From Lactarius indigo (taxonomy: Eukaryota; Basidiomycota; Agaricomycetes; Russulales; Russulaceae): a DNA stretch of 64,000 nucleotides. A model generated the notes under the pieces. That model was not told the DNA's origin, made no database searches, and was given only the letters and a program-made list of their open reading frames with translations. The stretch is from positions 2,108,001-2,172,000 of the forward strand of contig JAFKAC010000006.1 of NCBI GenBank assembly GCA_025766275.1. Reading direction: 5' to 3'. A program made the position numbers and the translations under genes. Every line of letters begins with the position of its first letter. Position 1 is the first letter of the stretch. Shown in pieces: positions 32,968 to 45,171 of the stretch.

Positions 32968-34699
32968 CTACACAAAGCATCCACGAAATGAAACAGAACA
33001 GGGTAAAACAGATATTAAACAGTGCAAAAAACCGACCAACCTTCTCCTTTGACGTTTACAGTATCGGGCACACAAACTGAGGGGTTGGCCGTGCGATGTA
33101 GTAATCATTCTTCGCGAACGATAGAAAACAGAATTGTTTGTTTAGTCACACCCATACCGCACCCCAAGCAAGGTCCCCATCGACGAAGTCGACACCTAGT
33201 AAGAATCGAATGCATATATGGGATTCCTATCAAAAACAACAGTTCGGGGGTATTTGCTGGTCCCGCCCCCCCTGCAAACACATGGACTTGGGTTGTTCAA
33301 ACGTTCAAGGTCTCAAGCTCAAGGAGTAATATGAGTCCCGGATACCTAATTTGGTATGTACCCATATATGGTGTTGTATTCTCATGTCCACTGTCAGGCT
33401 TCGATTTCGGTGCGCAGCATTGTCGCACACCTGGAGATTGGAGTGCCTCTTCTCTGTAGCCTCTGCCAGCGATCACCCTCCCACCGTTCAACCACTCTAT
33501 GAAACAGTATAGTAAGTTTGATTGCACAGGGTGCTACGCCTGTCGAAGACAGGCAGGCTGGGTAATCGCAAAAAGTCCAATTGCCAATTGCATAACGGTA
33601 CTTTGTTCGTCCGAGTTGAGCATGTCCAGCCTCAAGTCACCCTTCACTTATGGTTTGCATTTTCATTTTTCTGAGCCTTAGCGCCTCATGCAATTCTACT
33701 CACGATGCTATCCACGTCAACCCTATACTAGCGGTGAATGAAACTAGGAGGGTTCGAACAGTTCAAGAACAGAACACACACGCTCCATCCATTCTTTCCC
33801 CCTCAAAGCTCTGCATCGTGCCATATACTCGTACTGAGGCACTTGAATATGCAGCTATGCGGTGGGCTAAATACGACAACCCACACCTGCGCCCTAGTTT
33901 TTAAACTTGCTCAACCCGCTGCTATCTCGCACTCGTCATCCCTCGACCACCTAAACCTGACACGTCAAATGACGCCAAAGTATTGCTCAACGTCGGCATG
34001 GCAGGGAGGTGCAGGGGTTATTCTGGCGGAAATAAATTGTTTGGAAATGCGTCGATCGGGGAACTTTGGACTGACAATGGGTGAGGGAAAGGGTCTCCAC
34101 TTTGGTGCGTACCACATCCACCTGAAGCGATAGAAACATATAACGCGAATGGCGTCCGATGTTCATGGATGCGATTCCTAACACTTTCCCCAACATTTCG
34201 CCCGTCTATCCTGCCTTGGCTACTCTCATGATGACGACGACCTCTACCCCACCTATCGTCCCCTTATAGTCCAGCTCGTTTATGTTCTGTGAGACAAGTA
34301 GTATAAGCCCCTCATCCTGAAACTATCCAGATACTGGAGGAGCTCGCAGCGAAGACGATCCATTTGGTATTCTATCTGTGACTTGGATGAGACTTGGCTG
34401 AGAGTCTTCAGCCCGAACTAAGTTACTCTCGTTGATTTGACCCCAAAAAAAGCCATCAATAATTCTCTGTATGATCACTGAAGCTATTCCAAACAGATCC
34501 ATTCGACGCTTCCCCTTCCATTCTGGTGGTAGTTCTGACACTGTTGAAACCCACGGTGATAATGGAGTCCCTGAAGGTCGGGATCAATCGATCTGTCCGG
34601 GCCTTGGTCTGGAGCCATAATGACTGTGAGAACCGATGCCACCCCTTGCAGTACCTGTCAGGTAGGTGATAACGGTCATGACAAGAAAGGGGCTTCTTG
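32968..34699. other. Intergenic, no gene recognised
   Basis: About 1.7 kb with only short open frames in both strands and no family motif. Confidence 0.35.
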
Positions 34700-35104
34700 T
34701 CAGTGATCGTTCGAATTCAGGTCGCATGTTGTATAACTGGGAAACACAGACCTCACGTGCCCATACCAATTGGCAAACGACCGATTGAGAACTGTATACA
34801 AGCGCCTCTGTGAACGTGTGACTAATTTCAAGCCATAAGAGCTTGCATAAGGGAGTGGAAGTTGTGCGGGGAAGGACGTAATGGCATTTGATGGTCCCTT
34901 GGCAAAGTCGTGATAGCTGTGTAGGATAGGGGCAGTCGTTATATTGTTGAGCCCTAGTACAGGCAAGCCTACCGATGAAAGGATCGGGTCTGAGAGACTT
35001 GGTTGGTGTGCAGCTGTGAGGTCGAGAGAGAGGTGGAGGAGACCTTCAAGTTGGATATAGTAGTACTGCATTCCTAGGAAGATAGCAAGGGCAATCGTAC
35101 GCAA
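34700..35104 (-). CDS. Uncertain open frame with hydrophobic start
   Basis: An open stretch of 134 codons on the minus strand begins MRTIALAIFLGMQYYYIQLE and contains ALPYASSYGLKLVTRSQ-like text. A membrane-enzyme fragment is possible. No splice pattern, family motif or homologous copy supports it, so it may be chance. Confidence 0.18.
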   Translation of the reverse strand: MRTIALAIFLGMQYYYIQLEGLLHLSLDLTAAHQPSLSDPILSSVGLPVLGLNNITTAPILHSYHDFAKGPSNAITSFPAQLPLPYASSYGLKLVTRSQRRLYTVLNRSFANWYGHVRSVFPSYTTCDLNSNDH

Positions 35105-36190
35105 TCATGACGATCGTCGATCGATAGAGAAGCACCACTTGCAAAACCGAGTTCAGCTTCTCTTCAAGTTGACAATTTAAAATGGCCGCCTCTGGGCCAA
35201 GCACTGGAACTGTGCCCTGTTCTACTGGACGTGTGTAAAGATTGTCAGGCAGTAATCATAAATGATGGCAGGTGAAGAAATTTCAATAGTTGTATGCCAA
35301 GTGCAGAACACGAGACATTTCGGCGACCCTTAGACCCCGGGTATGATCGATATGATCTCACGGCCGTGAGACCAATACGTAGAGCCATCCTACTCTGGTA
35401 CACACGTATCCCTTTGTTTCCTACTCACAACTGGACACACATGTCGAAGACTCCGTGCACCATCTTCACTGCATTAGCCCGATTGACATATCCACGTGCC
35501 TCAGTGCCTTCATTCCTGTCTATTAGGCGTATACCAGGACCTGTGCTGAAACGATTAGGGAACTCGTGACATTACTGTTAAGGGGCCACCATTCTCTCGG
35601 GATCACCTCGTCTTGCTTGTCTTTGCTCTGTGTTTGTGAAAAATTACCTAGGAATGGTACACTTAGCAGGGATGGACCCCCTCTAGACCTGCTCAGTGCT
35701 CACACGTTTTTCCAAGAATCAAACCCCGACATTGCATTCGTGGGTCCATTCAGATCTACCAACGGAATCACAACTGTGACTTTCAGCGTGCATCTAACGA
35801 GACAGCCGGGGTGGGTCGACTTACAGCTACTCCCAATGCGTGGAGGCTGTAGAGAATTGATCGAATGGTTCTATGAGGGTTCCAGCAAAGTGACGGTCTT
35901 CGGTTACTCGTTCATAAGACTCGAAGGAGCACGCACGTGGGGACACGAAAATGGAGTGTACAATGTCGTGAGTGACTAGACAAGGCACGGTAAGAGAAAG
36001 GTCGCCTGTCTAGTCACGTTCAACTGATGGAGATCCATAGAAGAAGTTAAACTGACGCCAACGAGGTCACGGTGAAATGGTTTTTTTTTTTTAAAAAAAA
36101 AAACAAAAAGAAAGAAAGAAAGAAAGAAAAGAAAGAAAGAAAAGAAAGAAACACGATCACGGTGCTTTTGACCACTTTGGTCTCGTCCAG
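35105..36190. other. Intergenic, with simple repeat at the right end
   Basis: An open frame at 35,566-35,979 contains DIAFVGPFRSTNGITTVTFS but has no recognised family. The simple tract at 36,081-36,151 is listed separately. Confidence 0.3.
36081..36151. repeat. T12-A11 tract followed by (AGAA)n microsatellite
   Basis: Twelve T and eleven A residues form a self-complementary tract, followed by about 11 tetranucleotide units with a few GAAAA variants. Confidence 0.9.
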
Positions 36191-36193
36191 ACA

Positions 36194-36200
36194 TATATAA
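36194..36200 (+). promoter_or_regulatory. TATA box for lectin gene
   Basis: The sequence tatataa lies 68 bp before the ATG at 36262, which supports that start over the upstream in-frame GTG codons. Confidence 0.6.
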
Positions 36201-36261
36201 AGAGGTGAATGTGATGGCCATCTACCTATCAACTCACTACCCAGTTCTCAGTTTCCTACTC

Positions 36262-37118
36262 ATGTCTTTCACTGTCGCAGCCAACATCCGTCTCGCTGGT
36301 TCCGCTCAAGGAACTTTCCTTGACGACTTGACCAACCGTACGTCGTTTCCAACGTCGTCACGGCCGACCTCGCCCCACTGTTACTATACTTACCCTTGTA
36401 TTCCAGCGAACGTCGGGAAATGGCCTAAGACCCAGGCCATCAAGAAAATCACCAATGTTGTCGTTTACACTGGAGAAATTATAGATTCCGTGAGGATCAC
36501 CTACGACGTGGATAACGGCGCCGGCGTCACCAGTCCGGTTACCGTACAACACGGTGGTAATAGTGGAGCCCAGAATCTGAGCTTTGCCCTTGGCGGTAAT
36601 ATTTCGCTTTTTTGGTGTCCAAATTTTTGTTCACACAGGAATTACATCGCTTGCAGCTAGCGAAAAGCTCCTCGCCGTTTATGGTACCCGTCTCGTGGGT
36701 CCAAGCATTTACGGTGATAGGAAGTATGTGCTCAGGATTTATTTGGACCACAAATAATTAATCTGCATCGGTCATTCAGCATTGTCCAGCTGTCGTTTGT
36801 GGTTTCAAACACCTCCGGGACCACCCCAACTGTTCAAGTCTATAGTAAGTTTGGAGGATGTATGGATTGCCGACTAATAACCAAAATCGTTACTAGCTGT
36901 CTCAGGAAACTACGTGACTAAGTACGGGGCGGCCACGGAGAAATTCGAATTAGCTTGGCCTCTCACGGCGGCCTCTTCGTACACGCTCCAACCGAGTAAG
37001 ACAGCACTCGATTCTGTCAATATCTCTACTAACATCATATACAGGTGGTTTGCCGGATGCCTTCTTGCAGGCCATAGGATTCACCAACGCTTTGGCTGCG
37101 CCTGCCACTCTTCTTTGA
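36262..37118 (+). CDS. Jacalin-like lectin-fold protein
   Basis: Six exons (36262-36337, 36407-36595, 36639-36723, 36780-36844, 36897-36995, 37045-37118) join with every phase matching, giving 195 residues and a stop at 37116-37118. The order of strands fits the jacalin beta-prism: KKITNVVVYTGEIIDSVRIT early (I.......G..ID.I...Y), SEKLLAVYGTRLVG in the middle (E.L..v.G), VQLSFVVSNTSG, then the late VQVYTVSGNYVTKYGAA. It starts MSFTVAANIRLAGSAQGTF, with no signal peptide, so it is probably cytosolic as most mushroom lectins are. The tail LPDAFLQAIGFTNAL is extra. Jacalin-type lectins bind sugars and often serve in fungal defence; the ligand here is unknown. The gene is intact. Confidence 0.62.
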
Positions 37119-37819
37119 TGGGATAGCTGTTACGAACCGAAAGCGACTTGAGTGTCCTCTGGTGTCGCACTTACTCTTTGTGTATGGTCTTTGTTTAGCA
37201 CGGTTGTAAACGTTGTGAATTAGGTTTTGGAAAGAACACGAAGGTGTCGAATGTCTGTCTAAATCCTGCAAGTCAGGTTTATTCCAGGAATTAGCAGACG
37301 AAAGTGGCAGTAACGTTGTTGCTGACATTGGTACGTACTTGGGGCCAGCTCAGATCCAAGTTTCTGTGCTGGTCCCTCTGCGCCACCACCTGGCTCACCG
37401 TCTGCGGCATGTAAGCTGACTCTCTTACCCTGGCTGAACTCGGCATCATACCAGCACTCAAGCCGTCATCCTGAATGCGGGCGGCGTCACCAACTCGGCG
37501 CTTCCCCGCGATTTTTTCCTTTGGTAATTCGGCGTGAGGACAGATATTATCCAGCCAAGCATCTTTTTGTCTCCATTCTAGCCCTAGTGTTTCGTGATTT
37601 TAGCAAGCGTGAGCGATAATTCAGGCAGCAAGACACCCAGAAGTGAGCGTTAGCGAGCAGCCAGTGATCCAGGTCCTGACGTTACTCCGACGCGGCACTG
37701 TAAGGACCAGGGACCTCGGCATCCTCCTTCCAGGGCTCGGAACGATAACTTGTTACTATTCGGTTACTAAGCATCCGTGTATAGTCCACGGTTGATGAGT
37801 TGTTGGGAAATTCCCAGAA
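37119..37819. other. Intergenic, no gene recognised
   Basis: No conserved frame. The right edge is the start of the segmental duplication. Confidence 0.4.
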
Positions 37820-38565
37820 GAATTTACTGTAGATCATGAAGAAGGGCAGTCGGTATCAACCGGCTGAGTCCGAGATCCGGACAATGCCGACCGCGTGACC
37901 TCACGTAGATTAGCTTACACAATTTGTACTGAACATGTTGACGCAGGTCGATCCACTTGTTCATCCTATTCGGGGGACCACTTTAATTATATTTCTATAG
38001 ATCATTACTCCCAATCTTAAAGTTCAGAGCTTCGGCCCCCACCAGAACTACGATGCGACCCCTGTGGGAGAAAATCTCTGCGAACCAGGTTGCTTGTTTG
38101 TTTCGTGGGTCCCGATCAATTTTAGAGCACAACCCGCACACAGACAACAAATTTGTTAGGTTTTTTTTTTTTTTGACACACCCACTCCCCCTCTCTGTTC
38201 CGTCCACCCTTTTCGGTTTGTTGTCAACCATCTTACGTCGCTTCTATTTGGATAGATAGATTCTAGATGAGCTACGAGGAGCTTTTTAATCGTTGTGCAC
38301 TCACTTAGGGTGCACATCACCCACATCATCGATGGAAACCAGATGCGAAACACTAAAACGTACAGTTGGTCGCTTTTTTTACAGATTCTGAAGCGCCGTA
38401 CCAGTGCAAATCCCAAGGAAAAAACCGAATAAGGATATCCCAGCGTCACCAGAATCCAATGATAGGGGGAAAAGAAAAAGCGAAATCGCATGCCCTGTAC
38501 GCTACATGTTCGGTGGAGCTACAGCTCGATCCCGAATCCTCGCCGTCAGGCTTCGGTTTCATGTG

Positions 38566-39215
38566 AGTCATGGGGACCCCGGCGGGGTTGATGCGCTGGC
38601 CTGTATCAGTGAACGCCGCCGTGCTGTACCCAATGCGCACTTCAGTCGGAGGGGATTGAGACCAGGACGCGGCTCTAGCGCTAGGCCCTCTGGCGGTCTA
38701 TTTGACAGTCTGAGCGCAACGTGGATGATGACGAGAGCTGGCGCGGTACCCTATACGATGGAGGATATGAATCCAGGAGCTGCTTCCAAAACAACGCGCG
38801 ATAGGATTACGCACGTATATCTGCACGTCAATCACGCTGACGATTCCCTGCGCTGGGTGCCGGATGGCGGAGAGGACTACAAAGCCGAGCTGCACGATGA
38901 GGTAGAGCGCACCACTCTCGATGACAATGTCAATTGCAGGCTTGCACGCCGCTCCTTCCGGGAAGTACACGCCGCGCAGGTCGCGGACCTTGCATGGAGA
39001 GAGCAGCCAGATGCGCGCCGCGACTGAGAGCCATCACGAACATGTTTGTGCATAGCGGAAGAATGAAGCCCACGAGACCCAATGGCACGAAGGAAGGCGG
39101 GGTGATTGGTGAAGATGGGTTTATTCCTAGCAGTAAGTGTATGACCACCACGACACATGCCGCGACACGGAGGAATGTCAGTATCAACCCTTGGTCCAAT
39201 AATGTCGGCATCGCT
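38566..39215 (-). pseudogene. Multi-pass membrane-protein gene, unit 1 copy (partial)
   Basis: Minus-strand blocks read LLDQGLILTFLRVAACVVVV, then GINPSSPITPPSFVPLGLVG and FILPLCTNMFVMALSRGAHL. Further on are DIVIESGALYLIVQLGFVVL and SAIRHPAQGIVSVIDVQI. The pattern 'vIES.alY...q.vf..l....hp.q.i....a.QI.GIAPtlIivRv' is the C-terminal half of a common Agaricomycete membrane-protein family of unknown function. Here the final GIAP..IVIRV block has lost a codon and lies in another frame. The N-terminal half upstream of 39,240 is not readable. Confidence 0.5.
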
Positions 39216-40029
39216 TACCAAGCCCACCGATTGACGTGAGACTTGGAAAGATAATGATCCAGTAATTCCTGGACCAGAGCAGCTAACGGCGGTATATGCC
39301 AATGATAGCCGCTGTCACAGTTGGCACTTAGGCAGAAACGTGTACCCGTGGATGTGAGTTTGGCCGTATGCGCCGAGGCATGCGCCTCGATGATCACCAG
39401 ACAGAATTGCAGCAATTTTTGACTTTGCACCTCAGACCCTACTATCGCTATCACGCCCAAACTCCTTGGAGACGATAATCTGCCGACATTGCAATAAGGG
39501 TCCTCGACGTAAATCGTAGTTTCAGGGATGCGGTGCTTGAGTACGGCAACATTTATTAGCGGGTCGACTGAATACGGGTCTCGAGTGGTCGATACTACTT
39601 GAGAAGCGAAGTGCAAGCGCAAAGTTCTATCGGATAACTCGAGCAAACCACACTTCTGACCCCAAAGACCTGCCACGACGAAGCCAATGCGGATGGTGCG
39701 CTGTGATGTGCAGCGTCTTCCGAGTTGTTCGGATCAACAGTTGACACCTGTCGGGGCCAGTGCTTCCATGCAAGCATAATTCTGGCATAATTATTGTCGA
39801 GAACACTTCAGTCGAGAAGACCTCCCGTCAAGCCCAATGACGGTCCTTGCTGTAACAGCGTGTTACAATACAGTAATGCATTTTGGACATTTTCAGTAGT
39901 GCTACAGTAACTCAAACAGGCAGCCTCGCTGCGGAGGGCCCGACGGGTTTTCATGATCGAGGTTTTTCCTGATCGAGTCAGCCCAAACAACAACTTGAAG
40001 TCCAGGACGTCAAACCCCCAAGGCATTCG

Positions 40030-42150
40030 AAGCGTGTAGACGACAATGCCCTATTACAATGCAGGCCTGGTGATTCCCCCTATGGGAGAGAACAGGTGCA
40101 GACTAGTCCAAGGGCAGTATAGCGCCGCTCTGCACGACGGTAGCCTATCTCCAGGGGGTTGGAAATGCCAAATTGGGCGGAGCCACAATAGGATATGAAA
40201 GATTCGATTTCAAGCTCGATATCAAGACACCAGGCAAGTTCTAATCCAACCAACAGCTGGAAATCCTGGGGAGCTATTCGGTGCGTCGACCACCTGTCAG
40301 TGGGTTCGCCAGTTATAACAATCTAAGAGCACGCTAGTAAAATTGTTTTGCTGATGGAAGCGTCCCAAACTTCCGAAGAAGGCTGTCCAAGAGGCTGTCT
40401 AGTATGTTATTGGATACTGATACCTACTGCCACTCCGCTAGCAATACAATGTTCGTAACTTCCACACCGATATCGATAAATAAAAAATACAGGACACTCA
40501 TATCCAAATCATACACCAGTCCATCTCCTGTGCGACGAGTTCTTACTGTAGTTACAAGAGCAAATTGAGCAGGCTGAAGCCCCCAAAAGTCTTGGAAGCA
40601 CTGGTACAAACTCGTTGGGTCAGCTGCACATAGCCAAGCGACTTGACGTCATACCTCACATTCTCAACGCAGTCATTCAACCTCCCTCTTCATGTTGCAT
40701 TGCTATTGGGCCCCACCATTCGGCTCTTGTGCGCGGCTGGACGTTTGTTATTGCCGGTGTTTGCGACTGCTCGTCACTAGCATGGCGTGCACGTGCGGTG
40801 GAAGGACATGCATTGGCAGGAGGCATTGTTCAGAACGAGGAAATGATGGTAAGATTGTGATTGCGTGGGGTGACTCCTGGAGAGTCGAGGTTTGTACGTA
40901 CTGTTATTCACAATTGGTTAAAAGTAACAAAGGGGGCTCACCTGATGAGCGAACGCATTAGCACATTGGCACGCCTATGTTCCATTTTTTTTTGACCACG
41001 TTCATTCCGGCACAGGCCAGCAGTCAATACAGAACTGGTCGCGCCAGCAGCAACATTAAATGCGTGACTTTGCAGCTACGCGAGTAGTTCACGTCTGCAT
41101 CCGAGAACATATGCGGTGGAGCAGGAAAGCGAGTGTATGGTGAGGTGCACGCCTATGTTCGCTGCAATAATGCTGCCCGGGAGGTCACATGGTCACATTT
41201 GGAGGTTCTGCGTGCTTCCCTGGGTGCCATCTCGGGCCCAGTTAGAGAATCCTTGGGAGCCCACACAAAGAGTAGCCCCGCGCCTATCAGTGAAGAAGCA
41301 AAGACGCATGGAGTGGAGCACTTGAGCTAGAGCTGGGCTCGAATTTGAATTTCATTTCATTGAGCAGTGATAGGTCCTCGAGGAGGTTACGCGTTCAACG
41401 TTCGACGTTCAATGACGGCGCCGTCCGTGCGGGATCTTGCGCGGGGATCTACGTTGCCCTTCGGACGGCGCCCATCTCGCCATTACACTGGGCACGCGAT
41501 GTACTCAACAGTGATACTGTATGGACTAAAGCGGTATAAGCCGGTATTCCGGCCCGCTTTCACGGCTACTTCCTGCACTCACCATTCTTTCTGCGCTTCC
41601 GTTTCCCTCGTCTCATTATACGCCCTCACGTGTCCTCGTTCTAGAACATTATTGTTGTGCATCAAACACTCCACGCCGCAGTGCGAGTACTGTCGCCGTA
41701 GATCCGCTAATTTCACAGCTCTAGGGCTACCAGACACGGAGCTGCGCAGCGTCAAGTTCTTGATGCCTCATCACCTGTGACTTCGATCACAGCTGGATCC
41801 CGTGTGCACCGCGACCCTGCCCTCCGTGTCACACCTACGTTGCTCCACCGCGATCATACACACTCTCAACTTGCGACTCGCTAGCCACACCCAGCCAAGG
41901 TCTAGCCAAGATTCTGGCTCGATTTTGGTGGGCGCCGGTTTTTCTCTTCTTATCGGCGTTGCAGAACTCTTCCAGAGTCCGACTGATTCCTACTGCTGTT
42001 GTATATCATTTCAGAGTAAGGCATGTCTTTCGTAAGTGTATTCGCAAAATCGTGAGGGTCTGTTTCTCGATCTACACGTTCAAGGGTTACGCTGGGTGAT
42101 CCTCCTGATCCGTCGACGCCCTCCGGAGATTTGGCTCACAGCTTCTAACT
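40030..42150. other. Long non-coding part of unit 1
   Basis: About 2.1 kb shared with unit 2. Several frames are conserved between the two copies, but only because the duplication is recent; none shows a family motif or splice pattern. Confidence 0.35.
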
Positions 42151-42155
42151 TATAA
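42151..42155 (+). promoter_or_regulatory. Conserved TATA box, DUF6535 copy B
   Basis: The TATAA of CTTATAAGCCACCTC-type context lies 112 bp before the ATG at 42263. The context is shared with copies A and C. Confidence 0.5.
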
Positions 42156-42262
42156 GCCACCTCTTGAGCTCCTGGTCTGTCGTATCGTCCTTTCCCCTTC
42201 TGCCGTCAACCTCACACATCACGTTGTTTGTTAGTAAAAAATAGGACTCGCCCAACGCATAT

Positions 42263-44346
42263 ATGGGTGACGAGAAGACCCCCAGTTTCCCGCAACCTGT
42301 ACATTTCCCAGAGCCTTCCAGGAGGTCTGTTGACTCACTTTCTATCTGATGGTCGCATTCTCATTCGTGTACAGGGGAGAACAACGGAGGCCTTTTTGAG
42401 GGGCTGTGGTCGACATGCCTTGAGGAGACAGAGAAGAGGATAAAGAGATGGCCGAGAGGTGGAAGGCAGAAGCGGGCACCGCCCTCGTATTTGTATGTGC
42501 TGGTCCCACAATCCTTTACATATTCACTGCTAAAGTAAAGCGCATGTTCAAGGCTGCCATTTTCATGGCTATCACCACAGTCTCCCTTGTTGAAAGCTAC
42601 AAGTGGTTATCTCCCGATACTGGTTCTCAGACCGTCGAGCAACTCGACAGGATATCCGAACAACTTTTCAACTCCTCCAGGGGGATACCACTCGAGGTCG
42701 TCGTCCCAATTTCAACTCGGGCATTCAAGCCAGGTCATTCCGTCTACCTGGTCAATGTCACATGGTTCACCTGTGCGGTTCTCTGCTTTTTTTGCTCGAT
42801 CGCTGCAACAGTTGCCCAACAATGTGCCATACGGTATCTGTTGATCACGCAGAGACACGGTACACCTTACGCGCGTGCCCAAATACGAATGTCTATGTTC
42901 AACAGCCTTGAAACATTCCACGTGGAACGACTCCTCCTGCTCGTGTCTATGGGAATACACCTATCCATCCTACTCTACTGCGTGGGTCTTGTCGGCTTTG
43001 TTTTCAGAGTCTGGGAGGACGTCGGGTTCATCGTTCTCTCTTGTTTCTCGGCGTGCCTTCTCATATACGGATCTCTTACGATTTTACCGATCATTCGCGT
43101 GGATTGCCCAATAGCCACTCCCTTCACTAATCTCGCCTGGCGCTTATACCATTTTTCCTTCCTCGGGTTTTTCAAGTTCATTCGAGGTACATTGTCGGCG
43201 ATTAGGCTTTGGAAACCCCAGGACGTGAGGGGGTCTCATACGCCTGCGCAGTGGCTTGAAGAACGGATTAGGAGACATGGAAGGATGGGTTGGAACGGCC
43301 TACAGGGGACCATCGAGCTCAGGTTCGCTGAGGGCCGACCGGCCCAGGTGGACGTGAGGGCGCTTCAAGACGAAAGGAGGTTTACGGCTCTTGTCGACAA
43401 GATTTTAGCCGAAGACAAAGACATAGACAAAGACAAAGACAAAGACAAAGACAAAGGCAAAGACGAAGTCGAAGTCGAAGACAAAGACAAAGACAAAGAC
43501 AAAGTCGAAAACCTCGTCGAAAACATTGCCGCATGGGTCCCAGATTTTTTCAATGCTTATACTCCATCGAGGTTCTCGGAGACAAGTCACACCCTCATGT
43601 CCAACCAGCCATCGACTATTCTCAACTTCGGCTCCCGTCTTCATCATCTCCTCAAGACATGTAAACCAGGAGCCATTAGCAACGGAAGAAAGCCGGACGA
43701 AGAAGCAAAGCGCAATAAACGTCTGCAGACCTGTCTGAAGTGTCTGTGGTATTGGGTAAAGGCGTACACCGGCAATGGTAACTCTGCGGTGCCCTTGCCG
43801 TCCCATTTCCCCCTTCCCAGTCCCGATACAACTCGTCTCCTTCAGGCCGAGAAGGACCCCGCTGCCGGTATGCTAGGACGATGTTTCGGCGCGTTGGTTG
43901 CAAAGAAACTTGCAGCCGATGTCAACTCACCCTACTCGGATATTCCCTCCCGTGACGCGAAGCTGGAGTCCCTATCAGCTATTCTAGGAATCCCGAAAGA
44001 GAAGGTGAGGGATGATCTTCTTGGCCACCCGCGCGCCATCAGTCTTGCGAACATCGTCACCCTCACGTCGAGCGGGATGGACACCTTGGACATGCTAGAG
44101 GACCCAGAGGAAAAGGTACCGCCGGAAGTACTGTCGGAATTAGCTGGGCATATTCCGAACGACTGTCCAGATTCTCGTTACGGAGGACTTCCTGACTTCA
44201 CCAGTTGCAGAGCTGCCACCGGATCTGGTACGTTTATTCCACGACAAAAAGGACAGCGTACTGGGACGACGGGCTCCTGGATGGCTGATAGAGCAACTAA
44301 CTCGGATATCGCAGGACTCGGAGTTGCTCAGGGTCAGAGCGCGTGA
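42263..44346 (+). CDS. DUF6535-type multi-pass membrane protein, copy B
   Basis: Exon 1 is 42263-42324 (MGDEKTPSFPQPVHFPEPS). The intron is 42325-42374, and exon 2 holds a 632-codon open frame from Met-42448. Two one-base changes (extra T in exon 1, missing G near 42,437) cancel in length but leave the N-terminal signature LWSRC..E out of frame. Hydrophobic segments include ALVFVCAGPTILYIFTAKV, FKAAIFMAITTVSLVESYKW, FTCAVLCFFCSIAATVAQQC, LLLLVSMGIHLSILLYCVGL and FIVLSCFSACLLIYGSLTIL. The soluble half carries an expanded acidic repeat (DKDKDKDKDKG...) near 43,417-43,510. The C-terminal end after 44,200 differs in frame from copy C. Function unknown. Confidence 0.65.
43417..43510 (+). repeat. 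Hexanucleotide (gacaaa)n coding repeat in DUF6535 copy B
   Basis: About thirteen near-identical gacaaa units code for Asp-Lys pairs. The same spot in copy C has a shorter gaccaa (Asp-Gln) run at about 50,762-50,815, and copy A has almost none. Confidence 0.8.
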
Positions 44347-44761
44347 GGTTCAAGTTTGAACGTGACGGACTGATACCTCCTACATTTGTACTAATTGCTG
44401 CGTGGGCTCAGTAGTACGTGATGACAGGATAGCTTGCTTACTGATATGGTATACTACGAGGCTATGATACGTGGATCGTACGATTTTTATCACTTCTCTT
44501 TCCCCCTGCTATGCTCCTGCTTGATTCATATATATATATGCTACGTCCTTCATCTGAATGCCTTATATTTGGTAACGACCAGCGAATGATCGAATGCCGC
44601 ACGACTCAATTCTCGGCGAGTAGATACCGTACCCTCCAGAAATATAGTGATTGTTCATGAACAACGCCGGGTGACTTTCCTCGGGTACGGGTGTAATAGG
44701 TCTCTAATGGTCGCCACTCCAGCTCCGCTCCGCTCTTGGGTTACACACTGCCTTATTCCTG

Positions 44762-44879
44762 GAGACGGGTCTCCTGTAGATAATTTGATACACCAAGTCG
44801 TCTCCAGATTATAAATTTTGGTCGTTTAGCTTTATCAACTAATTGTGCGTGCGAGCTACGCTTCAAGTTCAACTTGAAG
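44762..44879. other. Two short inverted repeats downstream of DUF6535 copy B
   Basis: The hairpin ggagac-gg-gtctcc lies at about 44,762-44,775 and is kept in all three gene copies (A near 10,858-10,871). A perfect palindrome, cttcaagtt-c-aacttgaag, lies at 44,861-44,879 and is broken by one base in unit 2. They could shape the 3' end of the transcript; no function is shown. Confidence 0.4.
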
Positions 44880-45091
44880 TTGCAGATCCCCATCCCAGAT
44901 ATACTGACTTATCCTCAGAGATGGGTTGCAGACGGATGCACCATGTGGATGCGACAGCTCGAGCACCCCTCTGCACAAAGTCTTTGCCCTTTGTCCTAGC
45001 AGGTAGAGGCTGCGCGAATAAATGATATAGAACATCATCACTGGTGTCTATGTGACACTATCTTACAGACGCTCATCATATTAATGTGAAG

Positions 45092-45171
45092 GTCCCAGGC
45101 GTAACGAGACATGAAATTTGGATATAATAGGAAGGTGGGTGCGGGAATGTCTCTTACGCGCGGGCCGACGG
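45092..45171. other. 80-bp spacer between the two duplication units
   Basis: This short stretch has no match in either unit and marks the junction of the tandem duplication. Confidence 0.5.

Larger units (their letters stand above)
37820..45091 (+). repeat. Segmental duplication unit 1 (about 7.3 kb)
   Basis: Matches 45,172-52,369 plus 61,571-61,631 in direct orientation. It begins at TGTAGATCATGAAG...GGGCAGTCGGTATCAACCGG and ends at TCATATTAATGTGAAG. It carries a decayed membrane-protein gene (-) and DUF6535 copy B (+). It holds the uninterrupted LINE target site at about 45,032-45,047. Confidence 0.85.

Noticed and set aside
33760..33785. gggttcgaacag, reminiscent of a tRNA B box
   Set aside because: No matching A box, no cloverleaf pairing and no terminator T run at the right spacing.
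39808..40026. Open frame with a Walker-A-like string (GLTRSGKTS) on the minus strand
   Set aside because: The matching part of unit 2 (about 47,240-47,300) has deletions that destroy the motif, there is no further P-loop-NTPase signal, and no splice context supports it.
40600..41800. Plus-strand frames conserved between unit 1 and unit 2 (for example around 40,692-40,961 and 48,100-48,280)
   Set aside because: Conservation follows from recent duplication. Frames differ in position of stops, and the third copy at the right edge is full of stops.
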